Part shown: positions 15,365-22,855 of the stretch, piece by piece | How the letters are laid out: each line of letters starts with the position of its first letter | Position numbering within the stretch: position 1 is the stretch's first letter | Source: Bifidobacterium aemilianum | Lineage (GTDB): Bacteria; Actinomycetota; Actinomycetes; Actinomycetales; Bifidobacteriaceae | Direction of reading: 5' to 3' | Length of the DNA stretch: 33,101 nt | NCBI RefSeq assembly: GCF_003315635.1 | Contig: NZ_PDCG01000011.1 | Coordinates: forward strand, 1-33,101 | Program-made: the position numbers and the translations under genes | Notes under the pieces: generated by a model | Databases searched by the model: none | The model's input: only the letters and a program-made list of their open reading frames with translations | What the model was told of the DNA's origin: nothing

Positions 15365-17617
15365 ATGAGCGATCTGAACGCATTGGACCTTCAGGCCGGA
15401 GAACAGGTTGGTGGCTACCGCCTGGTTTCGCGCCTGGGAGGTGGGGCCATGGGCTCGGTCTGGCGGGTCAGCGACGAGGGCGGACAGGTCTTCGCCATGA
15501 AGATACTGCGTGATTCCCTCAAGGAGGAGGCTGGGTCCTCGGCGGCCAGTTCCACTGCCGGCTCCACGGGTGGGCGCCAGTCCGAAGACCAGTTCAGCGC
15601 CCGCGAGCGCCTACGCCGGGAGGCCATGGCCTTGAAGAAGGTCCGGCACCCTGGTGTCTGCGACATTGTTGATATGGAGCTTGACGACGCCCTGGCCTTC
15701 ATTGTCACTGAGCTGATCGAGGGCAAGAACCTCCGGGATGATGTGCAGGCCAACGGCCCCTACCAGGGCGATGATCTGGAGCGACTGGCCAGCAAGCTGA
15801 TTGATGCTGTCCAGGCGGTCCACCAGGCCGGCATCATCCATCGGGACATCAAGCCCACCAATGTTATGGTCTCGACCACGGGCCCTGTGCTGGTGGATTT
15901 CGGCATCGCCATGGGCGAGGGTGAGAGTCATGTGACCCGTACCGGTCTGGTTATGGGCACGCCTGGTTTCATAGCCCCTGAAATCATTGAGGGCTCTGAA
16001 TCCAGTGAGGCCACCGACTGGTGGTCCCTGGCCTCGGTACTGGCCTTCGCCGCCACGGGGAAGCCGGTTTTCGGCAGCAAGCCCCTGATGGCGGTCCTTG
16101 AGCGGGAGGCTTCGGGCAATGCCGACCTGACCGGGCTGCCTGCCGAGACCCTGCGCGCCTTCCGCCAGGCCCTGGACCCGGACCCTGGCCGGCGATGCTC
16201 ACCCCTGGACCTGCTCACGGCCATCAGCCGTGATGCCTTGAATCCCTTGTCTAACGCGGATGAGGATGGTCAGCATGCTGCCGGACTGGGGCAGACCCTC
16301 CCTTTTGACCCCAGCCGTTCGGACAGTCAGGCCGCCGATGGCGGGCAGCCGAACGGCTCCAATCCACGCACCCTTTGGGACCAGGCCTCCCCTGGCCAGG
16401 AACTGCATGACCCCAGCCGGACCAGGGCCTTGGGGGCCACGGCCACCCTGCCGATGAACAGCCCGCAGAGCGAGGATCCGGCAGCGGCGACCAGGCCCAT
16501 GCCCTCGGCGGCCATGCCACTGACCTCCGCAACCAGACCCTTACCCGCCAGCGGCTCCAGGCCCCTGCCCGCCAAAGACCTATCGGCGGCCGATACCGGG
16601 CAACCGCAGACCGGCGTGGACATGGAGGCGACCGAAACCTGGGCCAGGGATGAGAATGGGGAGCTGACCCAGGTCCTGGACCCCAATATCCGCCCGGCCC
16701 TGCAGCACTTCATCGACAGGTCCTCCGGTCTGGCCGGCCAAGCGACGGTCAGCATGCCCGCCGCGGGCAACCAGCCTCCCGCCTATGTCGGGCCGCCGGA
16801 AGGGCAGAACGGGCAGGGCCCATACGCCCAAGCCCAGGCAGCGGGGCCGGTGGCGGCGGGGTCCCCTGGCCTGCTCCCTCCTCCCTCCCCCAATCCGGCC
16901 GCCCTCACACGTGCTCGTACGACCGCCCGGGGCAGGCTGCCCCTGGCCCTCATGGCCCTACCCTTGGGGCTGCTGGCCGCCTGGCTCCCCCTGGGGTCCC
17001 TGATGATCGCGGCTCTGGCCCTCTGGCTCCTGCTGGCCTTGGGCCTCAACATGCAGGCCCAGCTGCGGCGGGAGGAGGGCCGGGGAGGCTTGCGCAAGGG
17101 CGGGGATGCGGCCCTACGCCTGGCCTCCCTCCCCTGGCACCTGGTCAAGGCCCTGGCCCTGGCCCTACCCCGGGCCCTGCTGGGACTGGCCATCTGGCTG
17201 ATATGCCTGGCATGCACCTCCTTGCTCCTGGGTCTTCCCCTGGTCACCATCGGCCCGGTGGCCTTTCGGTGGCTTCCCTCCATCGGCCTGCCCGCCAGCC
17301 AACCCCTGACCCGCAGCGGCCTGACCCTGGCCCTGGTCACCACCCTGGTCTGGCTACTGACGACCCTGGGCCCCAAGACGGCTCTCCTGCGGCTGGGGGC
17401 TGGCAGCCTGCGTCCAATCCGACCGGCGACCGGGCCTGCCACCTTGAATGCCGCCGATCCAGGGCCATCGGGGTCCGCCCCAACCAAAGGGGGCAAGTCC
17501 TCTGGCAGGGGTTGGATCCTCTTCGTCTTCTGGCTCCTGGCAAGCCTGGCGGCCCTGGTCTCCCTGCTGACCAGCCAGGCCATAGACTGGGCACCGCTGA
17601 CCTGGTGGCTGGCCTGA
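15365..17617 (+). CDS. Membrane-anchored Hanks-type Ser/Thr protein kinase
   Basis: A 750-residue kinase with all catalytic motifs: glycine loop GGGAMG (about 25-30), AMKIL with K46, E86, HRDIKPTN (159-166), DFG (178-180) and TPGFIAPE (199-206). An Ala/Ser/Gly-rich insert of about 25 residues lies between the lysine strand and helix C. A Pro/Ala-rich disordered linker (about 310-515) is followed by several hydrophobic helices. No PASTA or other extracellular sensor domain is present. The kinase therefore differs from PknB and probably senses within the membrane or through a partner. The start at 15365 is chosen because AGGA lies 8 bases upstream; in-frame ATGs at 15356 and 15311 are alternatives, but the latter overlaps the predicted -10. 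Targets are unknown; in actinobacteria such kinases control wall synthesis and division. Confidence 0.9.
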   Translation: MSDLNALDLQAGEQVGGYRLVSRLGGGAMGSVWRVSDEGGQVFAMKILRDSLKEEAGSSAASSTAGSTGGRQSEDQFSARERLRREAMALKKVRHPGVCDIVDMELDDALAFIVTELIEGKNLRDDVQANGPYQGDDLERLASKLIDAVQAVHQAGIIHRDIKPTNVMVSTTGPVLVDFGIAMGEGESHVTRTGLVMGTPGFIAPEIIEGSESSEATDWWSLASVLAFAATGKPVFGSKPLMAVLEREASGNADLTGLPAETLRAFRQALDPDPGRRCSPLDLLTAISRDALNPLSNADEDGQHAAGLGQTLPFDPSRSDSQAADGGQPNGSNPRTLWDQASPGQELHDPSRTRALGATATLPMNSPQSEDPAAATRPMPSAAMPLTSATRPLPASGSRPLPAKDLSAADTGQPQTGVDMEATETWARDENGELTQVLDPNIRPALQHFIDRSSGLAGQATVSMPAAGNQPPAYVGPPEGQNGQGPYAQAQAAGPVAAGSPGLLPPPSPNPAALTRARTTARGRLPLALMALPLGLLAAWLPLGSLMIAALALWLLLALGLNMQAQLRREEGRGGLRKGGDAALRLASLPWHLVKALALALPRALLGLAIWLICLACTSLLLGLPLVTIGPVAFRWLPSIGLPASQPLTRSGLTLALVTTLVWLLTTLGPKTALLRLGAGSLRPIRPATGPATLNAADPGPSGSAPTKGGKSSGRGWILFVFWLLASLAALVSLLTSQAIDWAPLTWWLA

Positions 17618-17808
17618 GCGGCACTGGGCCCACGGGAACATAGTCCGCACCATCAGCCCACCGCGATTCACCAAGCTCAATGCCCGTCGCTAGTATGGGC
17701 GCAGCAGATTACTCAGGTCCCACTGACGGCATCTACCGGTATTGTGGAACCATCAGACAGAAACCCGCATAGGAAAACAGTGCACTCACGCACTTCAGGG
17801 AGGTCAGC

Positions 17809-18810
17809 ATGGCTCAGGGCGGCAATCCACAAGGCAAGAAGACCGGCAAGGGGCAGGGCAAGGCGGCCCGACGGGCCCGGCAGGAGGCTCTGGCACGGCA
17901 GGAGGCCGAGCAGGCCGCCAAGGAGCGCAGGCAGCAGACCATCATCGGGGCAGTCGTTGTGGCCCTGGCGGTCATTCTGCTGGCCGTCATCGCCTTCTTC
18001 ATCGCCAAGCCACTCATTGCCTCCAAGATCGGCAAGTCGGCCGATTCCACCAGCACCAAGGCGGACCCCCAGGCCTACGCAGCGGTTCAGGAGGTCAGCC
18101 ACAAGCCCAGCAAGGCCACCAAGGAGGGTGGTTTTGTCATCTCCAAGAACGGCTACAACAAGCCCGTCGAAGGGGTCCCGACCATCGGCCTCTACTCCGA
18201 CCCCCTCTGCCCAGGCTGCGGGGCGCTCAACCGGCAGATCGACCCCATGTTGAAGGCCATGATGAACGCTGGCCAGATCAACCTGGAGGAGCATTTCATG
18301 GTGGGCCTGGACAGTCTGTCCACCGACGAGTACTCCAGCCGCGCCACCGGCGCCATCACCTATGTGGCCGAGCATGACGACGACCCCAACCAGCTCCTGG
18401 ACTTCGTCAGCAACCTTTTCGCCGAGGGCTTCCAGCCCGAGGAGGGCCAGGGCTACAAGTCGGTCAGCGACCAGCAGATCAAGGAGCAGGCCCTCAAGGC
18501 CGGAGTGCCCCAAGAGATCGCCGACCAGGCCTTCAGCCGTGAGTACCAGGAATGGCTGGAGGCCCTGCAGGCCTACATTCCCACCAAGCCCGAACTCCTC
18601 AATGTCTCGGGCAGCAACCAGATCAAGGGCAAGATGACCACGCCCACCATCACGGTCAACGGCCACTTCTTCGACCAGAACGCCGTCCCCAGCTCCTCGA
18701 ACATCAAGGAGGCCCTGCTCAAGTCGATCGGCCTGTCCGAAAAGCAGGTGGGCAAGACCGGCGAATTGCCCTCCATAGGTGACAAGGGCAAGCCACTGAG
18801 TGTAGAATAG
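17809..18810 (+). CDS. Membrane-anchored DsbA-like thioredoxin-fold protein
   Basis: A 333-residue protein. It has a Lys/Arg/Gln-rich cytoplasmic tail, one transmembrane helix (about 44-66) and an extracytoplasmic thioredoxin-fold domain. The active-site CPGC (134-137) lies in YSDPLCPGCGALNRQI, and a predicted cis-Pro (P279) sits in MTTPTITVNG. The long helical insert between them is typical of DsbA. It should form or rearrange disulfides in exported proteins. GGGAGG stands 6 bases before the ATG. The upstream kinase ends 191 bases earlier, so it probably has its own promoter. No VKOR or DsbB partner is visible in the window. Confidence 0.9.
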   Translation: MAQGGNPQGKKTGKGQGKAARRARQEALARQEAEQAAKERRQQTIIGAVVVALAVILLAVIAFFIAKPLIASKIGKSADSTSTKADPQAYAAVQEVSHKPSKATKEGGFVISKNGYNKPVEGVPTIGLYSDPLCPGCGALNRQIDPMLKAMMNAGQINLEEHFMVGLDSLSTDEYSSRATGAITYVAEHDDDPNQLLDFVSNLFAEGFQPEEGQGYKSVSDQQIKEQALKAGVPQEIADQAFSREYQEWLEALQAYIPTKPELLNVSGSNQIKGKMTTPTITVNGHFFDQNAVPSSSNIKEALLKSIGLSEKQVGKTGELPSIGDKGKPLSVE

Positions 18811-18906
18811 GTCCATTGCTCACAGTTTTACCAGGCCCAGCTTGTGTGGGCTGGGGTGCTGCTATGCTGACATTCGCATGTTCATTCACATGCTGAGTGG
18901 ATGCAG

Positions 18907-18980
18907 GCCTCCTTAGCTCAGCCGGCCAGAGCAGCCGCCTTGTAAGCGGCAGGTCGTCGGTTCGATTCCGACAGGAGGCT
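18907..18980 (+). tRNA. tRNA-Thr (anticodon UGU)
   Basis: A complete cloverleaf is visible. The acceptor stem is GCCTCCT (18907-18913) with AGGAGGC (18973-18979) and discriminator T. The anticodon stem is GCCGC/GCGGC (18934-18938, 18946-18950) around loop CTTGTAA, giving anticodon TGT. The T-arm is TCGG-TTCGATT-CCGA. CCA is not encoded, so it must be added by the CCA-adding enzyme. TATGCT at 18863-18868 may be its -10 box. Confidence 0.95.
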
Positions 18981-19374
18981 CTATGTGATGGGGGTATTTG
19001 CGTATGCCTTGGAGCAAGTATCCTTATCACAGAGCGACTAACTGCGAGTAAGCGCCAGTGCCTTTCCCCCAAAGAAGGCTGCTGGCGGTGAGTAGCGGGG
19101 TATCCCCAACCAGCCCCGCTCCAAGGGGCGGGATGATCCCCTTCTTTCCCGCCCCTTTTCCTTCTTTGCCTACGGTATACGGCCAAGAGCCAGTGCCGAT
19201 GGTCAGGCATGGTCGCTCATTCCTGCTTGAATTCCCACCCGAAATGTGGGGAATTCGCCGATACCGGGTACTTCCCAGCCGCAGCAGACCATATTCGATT
19301 AGACTTGCACCGTGCCGGAGGCAGCAGCCGTGTTGCCGCTGGACCACAGACATTAGCTAGCCGGAAAAGGGGGA
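18981..19374 (+). other. Structured leader region between tRNA-Thr and the wall-lytic protein gene
   Basis: No gene is recognisable. The stretch contains a possible hairpin AGCGGGG/CCCCGCT (19094-19100, 19114-19120) and a strong terminator-type hairpin at 19123-19159. It also holds a near-perfect inverted repeat with two EcoRI-like ends, GAATTCCCAC (19229-19238) and GTGGGGAATTC (19246-19256). I could not match it to a c-di-AMP (ydaO) riboswitch, which precedes rpf genes in some actinobacteria. Confidence 0.45.
19123..19159 (+). terminator. Rho-independent-type terminator after tRNA-Thr
   Basis: AAGGGGCGGG (19123-19132) pairs perfectly with CCCGCCCCTT (19148-19157) across a 15-base loop. The tail is T-rich (TTTTCCTTCTTT). 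It could end the tRNA transcript or attenuate read-through into the next gene. Confidence 0.75.
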
Positions 19375-20838
19375 ATGATGGCACGTCGTTGGACTCCACA
19401 GCGTTTTGTGAAACTGCGCCGAATCCGCGTGGCGATCTGCGCGGTGACCATGGTCCTCGCCATGCTGCTGACCTTCGCGCTCACCACACGCAAGACCGTG
19501 GCCCTGACCGTCAACGGGGAGACCAAGACGGTCTCGACCTATGCCATGAGCGCCACCCGCCTCCTGCAGGAGCAGGGTGTTGACGTCAGATCCCATGACC
19601 TGGTCGAGACGACCGCGTCGGTGTCAGGCAGGCTGGAGAACCATTCGGTGGTCACCGTTCGCTCGGCCTACCAGACCACCATCAACATCGACGGCCATGA
19701 CATGCCCTTCTGGACCGTGGCGACCAGCGCCGACCAGCTCCTGGGCTTCTTCAAGCAGAACGAGCAGCAGGCGGCCAAGGTCACGGTCAACATCGGCAAT
19801 GTCTACGACAAGCTCACCGGCGGCTTCGTGATCAACAAGGACGGCCCGGTGACGGTCATCGCCGACGGCAAGACCTCCGTGGCGGCTGACGGCAAGCTGC
19901 CGGCCGCCTCCATCCTCGACGCCAAGGCCATCGTTCTGGGCAAGGAGGACCGTGTCTCAGTCGAGGAGGAAGACGACAAGACCATCCTGCGGGTCAAGCG
20001 GGTGACCCATGGCCGGGAGACCCGTACGGCCCTCCTCCCCTTCCAGTCCCGGACCATCATCGACCCGAGCCTGGAGCCCGGGCAGACCGCCCTACGCCAG
20101 GCCGGCGTGAACGGCGAGAAGGAACAGGTCTTCGAGGTCACCTATGTGGATGGGGTGGCGGAGAGCGAGCAGCTGGTCTCCGAGACGACCACCAAGGCTG
20201 CCCTGGACCAGGTCGTAGCCGTGGGCCCAGATAAATCCCAGGCCTCCACGGACGATAAGCAGCATGCCAACAAGGGCAAGAACAAGGAGGGCGACAAGAA
20301 CGGCCAAGGCTCCGGCTCCGACGGGTCCTCGGGCTCCGGCCAGACTTCCGGCGGCGATGACGGCGGCAGCAGCAGCCCTGCCCAAGCAGGCAAGCCTGCC
20401 CAACCGGCCCAGCCTGCGCCACCTGCCCAGCCCAGTCAACCAGCCAATCCGCCAGCTCCTGTAGAGCACCAGACCCCTCCGGCACCGCCGGCCCCCGCGC
20501 CGGAACCCACCCCAACCGGACTCTGGCGGCCCAGTCCGGCCCAGGCCATGGTCTATGCCCAGGGTGCCGCCGCACAATATGGCTGGTCAGGCCAGAACTG
20601 GGAGGACCTGGTCAAGCTCTGGAACAGGGAGTCAGGCTGGCGCTGGTGGGCCGAGAACCCCGATTCCCACGCTTACGGTATTCCGCAATCGATGCCGGCA
20701 GACCAAATGGCGCAATTCGGAGCCAACTGGCACGATGATGCCTCCATTCAGATCGCCTGGGGCCTGAATTACATCGCCGGTCGCTACGGCACACCCGCGG
20801 AGGCCTGGCGGCACTCGGAACAATTCGGATGGTACTGA
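19375..20838 (+). CDS. Secreted DUF348/G5-domain protein with lytic-transglycosylase-like C terminus (Rpf/APF-like)
   Basis: A 487-residue exported protein. It starts MMARRWTPQ with a basic N terminus and a hydrophobic segment (about 20-40). DUF348-type repeats follow (TVALTVNGETKTVSTYAMSA, TINIDGHDMPFWTVATSADQ). A G5 domain ends near QVFEVTYVDGVAESEQ, then comes a Ser/Gly/Lys then Pro/Ala/Gln-rich linker. The last 100 residues (LWNRESGWRWWAENP, YGIPQSMPADQMA, AWRHSEQFGWY) resemble the lysozyme-like fold of aggregation-promoting-factor and resuscitation-promoting proteins. E419 in NRESGW is the likely catalytic acid. It should cleave or remodel peptidoglycan. GGGGG precedes two adjacent ATGs (19375 and 19378), and the second has better spacing. 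Downstream lies rsmA, as in many actinobacteria and in the Bacillus yabE region. Confidence 0.88.
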   Translation: MMARRWTPQRFVKLRRIRVAICAVTMVLAMLLTFALTTRKTVALTVNGETKTVSTYAMSATRLLQEQGVDVRSHDLVETTASVSGRLENHSVVTVRSAYQTTINIDGHDMPFWTVATSADQLLGFFKQNEQQAAKVTVNIGNVYDKLTGGFVINKDGPVTVIADGKTSVAADGKLPAASILDAKAIVLGKEDRVSVEEEDDKTILRVKRVTHGRETRTALLPFQSRTIIDPSLEPGQTALRQAGVNGEKEQVFEVTYVDGVAESEQLVSETTTKAALDQVVAVGPDKSQASTDDKQHANKGKNKEGDKNGQGSGSDGSSGSGQTSGGDDGGSSSPAQAGKPAQPAQPAPPAQPSQPANPPAPVEHQTPPAPPAPAPEPTPTGLWRPSPAQAMVYAQGAAAQYGWSGQNWEDLVKLWNRESGWRWWAENPDSHAYGIPQSMPADQMAQFGANWHDDASIQIAWGLNYIAGRYGTPAEAWRHSEQFGWY

Positions 20839-20857
20839 CCTACCGGAGGTCGGCGGG

Positions 20858-20879
20858 CCCTGGGCAGGCCTGCCCAGGG
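20858..20879. terminator. 22-bp perfect palindrome between wall-lytic gene and rsmA
   Basis: CCCTGGGCAGG (20858-20868) and CCTGCCCAGGG (20869-20879) form a gapless palindrome 20 bases after the stop. As RNA it folds to a GC-rich stem with a tiny loop. No T tract follows, so it may be a weak terminator, an RNA-processing site or a binding site. Confidence 0.5.
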
Positions 20880-20956
20880 TGCCTTCCGTATTCCCGACTG
20901 TCCCAGCCCCTCCGACTTTCCCAACTGTCATCGCAACTTCCAAAGCAGGTAAGGTC

Positions 20957-21997
20957 ATGACCACATCATCCGTTGACCGCTTCGGTGCAAACGACGACCC
21001 CACTGGCGACCCTGCTCGGGGCCAACTGCTGGGCGCCGCGGACATCCGCCGTATAGCCGGGGAGGCCGGCATCAGCCCCTCCAAGAAGTTCGGGCAGAAC
21101 TTCGTCATCGACCCCGGCACGGTCCGCCGCATAGCCCGCCTGGCCCAGCTGGACCGGGGCAGCCTGGTCTTGGAGGTCGGCCCCGGCCTGGGTTCCCTGA
21201 CCCTGGCCCTGCTGGAGACCGGCGCCAGGGTCTGGGCGGTGGAGATAGACCCTCCCCTGGCCCAGCGCCTGCCGGAGACGGTGGCCGAGTTCATGCCCGG
21301 GGCGGCCGACCGGCTGACCGTCGTCAACCAGGACGCCCTGAGCCTCAAGCCCAGCGACCTGAACCTGCCCCAGGCCGCCGACGGGAACCCGCCCAGCCTG
21401 ACCCTGGTGGCCAACCTGCCCTACAACGTGGCCACGCCAATCCTGCTGACCCTTCTGGAACGCTTCCAGTATGTGGACCGTTTTGTGGTCATGGTCCAAA
21501 AGGAGGTCGCCGACCGGCTGGCCGCCCAAGCCGGCAGCAAGATCTATGGCACGCCAAGCCTCAAACTGGCCTGGTACGGCAAGGCCGAGCGCGTCGGCCT
21601 GGTGGGTCGCCATGTCTTCTGGCCGGCCCCCAACGTCGATTCCGCCCTGGTGGCCTTCAGCCGCTACGAAAGCCTGCCCGGCGAGCGCCCCCACTGGCTT
21701 GATGGGACCGGCGATGGGGCAGGGCAGGATGGTCCAGGGAACGCAGCGGGCGCAAGAGCGACCGGACCAGCGACCCAGACCCAAGACTCCCTGCGCCTGA
21801 CGACCTTCAGCCTGATCGACGCCGCCTTCAGCCAACGCCGCAAGACCCTGGGGGCCGCCCTGAAGAAGCAGGTGCCCAGCCAGGTCTTCAGCCAGGTCGG
21901 CATCGACCCGAGCCGCAGGGGGGAGACCCTGACCATTCAGGAATTCGTGGCCCTGGCCCAGGCCCTGCAGGCTGAAATCCACCAGGGGCGGTCCTGA
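20957..21997 (+). CDS. rsmA: 16S rRNA (adenine1518-N6/adenine1519-N6)-dimethyltransferase RsmA (KsgA)
   Basis: A 346-residue enzyme that dimethylates two adenines in helix 45 of 16S rRNA during small-subunit maturation, using S-adenosylmethionine. Visible motifs are SPSKKFGQNFVID (41-52), SAM-binding EVGPGLGS (73-80), acidic EIDPP (96-100) and catalytic NLPY (153-156). The C-terminal domain shows TFSLIDAAFSQRRKTLGAAL. A Gly/Ala/Asp-rich insert of about 25 residues before the C-terminal domain is extra compared with E. coli KsgA. The start at 20957 has AGGTAAGG just upstream; a GTG at 20879 would add 26 atypical residues. Loss of this enzyme is known to give kasugamycin resistance. Confidence 0.95.
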   Translation: MTTSSVDRFGANDDPTGDPARGQLLGAADIRRIAGEAGISPSKKFGQNFVIDPGTVRRIARLAQLDRGSLVLEVGPGLGSLTLALLETGARVWAVEIDPPLAQRLPETVAEFMPGAADRLTVVNQDALSLKPSDLNLPQAADGNPPSLTLVANLPYNVATPILLTLLERFQYVDRFVVMVQKEVADRLAAQAGSKIYGTPSLKLAWYGKAERVGLVGRHVFWPAPNVDSALVAFSRYESLPGERPHWLDGTGDGAGQDGPGNAAGARATGPATQTQDSLRLTTFSLIDAAFSQRRKTLGAALKKQVPSQVFSQVGIDPSRRGETLTIQEFVALAQALQAEIHQGRS

Positions 21998-22123
21998 TCC
22001 TGGCTAGAGCCCACAGAGTCATGCACTGCCGGTAAACTGGAGCAAAACCATGTCCGGGTTACCGCCCAAGCCTCATGCCAGGCAGGTGGCCCCGAGCAGC
22101 CGAGAGGACCGAGGAGACGAGTC

Positions 22124-22738
22124 ATGGCGAAGTCCGTTGACGAACAAGAAGCCCGTAAACGCTATGTGCGTCAGCGCCAGACCAAGGTGTTCTCCATTGT
22201 CGCCGCAGCCTTGGTGGTCGTTCTGATCGTCGCCTGCCTCTTCTACTTCCATGTCATCAGGCTGTCTGACCATGCCAACCCACAGGTCCAGCCCAACTAT
22301 GGTGTGACGGCCCCCTGCGCCTCCAAGGACGAGAACGGCAACGCGGCCGCCTACATGCAGAATTCCCAGGTCAGGGTCCGTGTCCTCAACGGCACCAAGT
22401 TCTCCGGCCTGGCCCGTGCCGTGGGCGACGCTTTGACCAACCGCAACTTCCACCTGGTCAGCGTCAGCAACTACCAGTCCCAGAAAGTGGAGCGCACCAC
22501 CGTCCGCTTCGGCAGGAACGGCATCGTCCAGGCATACTCCCTACAGGGAAACTTCACGGATGCCGTCATGGTCATGGATGACCGGCAGGATGATCTGGTA
22601 GACGTCATCATCGGCGCCACCTTCTCCGACCTGCAGGGCAAGAGCAAGGTTCCCGTGGCCGGTGCGGCCATCAAGTCCATCAAGGGCTGCCAGCCAGTCG
22701 ACAACATCAAGAACCTGCCCAAGGCCATTCCGGAATAA
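22124..22738 (+). CDS. Membrane-anchored LytR C-terminal-domain protein
   Basis: A 204-residue protein with a short charged cytoplasmic tail, one transmembrane helix (about 22-46, FSIVAAALVVVLIVACLFYF) and an extracytoplasmic LytR_C domain. The domain is seen in VRVRVLNGTKFSGLARAVGDAL (starting near residue 83) and DAVMVMDDRQDDLVDVIIG. In actinobacteria this domain occurs alone or behind LytR-CpsA-Psr catalytic domains. It is linked to cell-wall polymer attachment, but its biochemical role is unsettled. There is no LCP catalytic domain here. GAGGAGAC upstream supports the ATG. The gene is probably transcribed alone and converges on the CCA-adding enzyme gene. Confidence 0.85.
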   Translation: MAKSVDEQEARKRYVRQRQTKVFSIVAAALVVVLIVACLFYFHVIRLSDHANPQVQPNYGVTAPCASKDENGNAAAYMQNSQVRVRVLNGTKFSGLARAVGDALTNRNFHLVSVSNYQSQKVERTTVRFGRNGIVQAYSLQGNFTDAVMVMDDRQDDLVDVIIGATFSDLQGKSKVPVAGAAIKSIKGCQPVDNIKNLPKAIPE

Positions 22739-22783
22739 AGCCGGCAACCCGCAGACCCGCTCACCCACCCTTCCAGGCAGACT

Positions 22784-22819
22784 CCAGCTCTACCAGCTCT
22801 ACCAGCTCTACCAGCTCTG
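22784..22819. repeat. Nine-base tandem repeat, four copies
   Basis: The unit CCAGCTCTA occurs three times perfectly (22784-22810), followed by CCAGCTCTG (22811-22819). It lies in the short gap between two convergent genes and is not within either. Such minisatellites change copy number by slippage and may be useful as a strain marker. Confidence 0.85.
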
Positions 22820-22855
22820 CCGGCGATGCGGCTTGACCTACGGCCGGGGCTGGCC

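Noticed and set aside
18831..18858. Hairpin CCAGGCCCA/TGGGCTGG after the DsbA-like gene as a terminator
   Set aside because: The stem is interrupted by a bulge, no T tract follows, and it overlaps the probable tRNA promoter.
18981..19374. c-di-AMP (ydaO-type) riboswitch upstream of the Rpf-like gene
   Set aside because: I looked for the conserved ydaO-type segments and could not identify them; only generic hairpins are visible.
22784..22819. CRISPR array
   Set aside because: The repeats are nine bases long and directly adjacent without spacers, so this is a simple tandem repeat.
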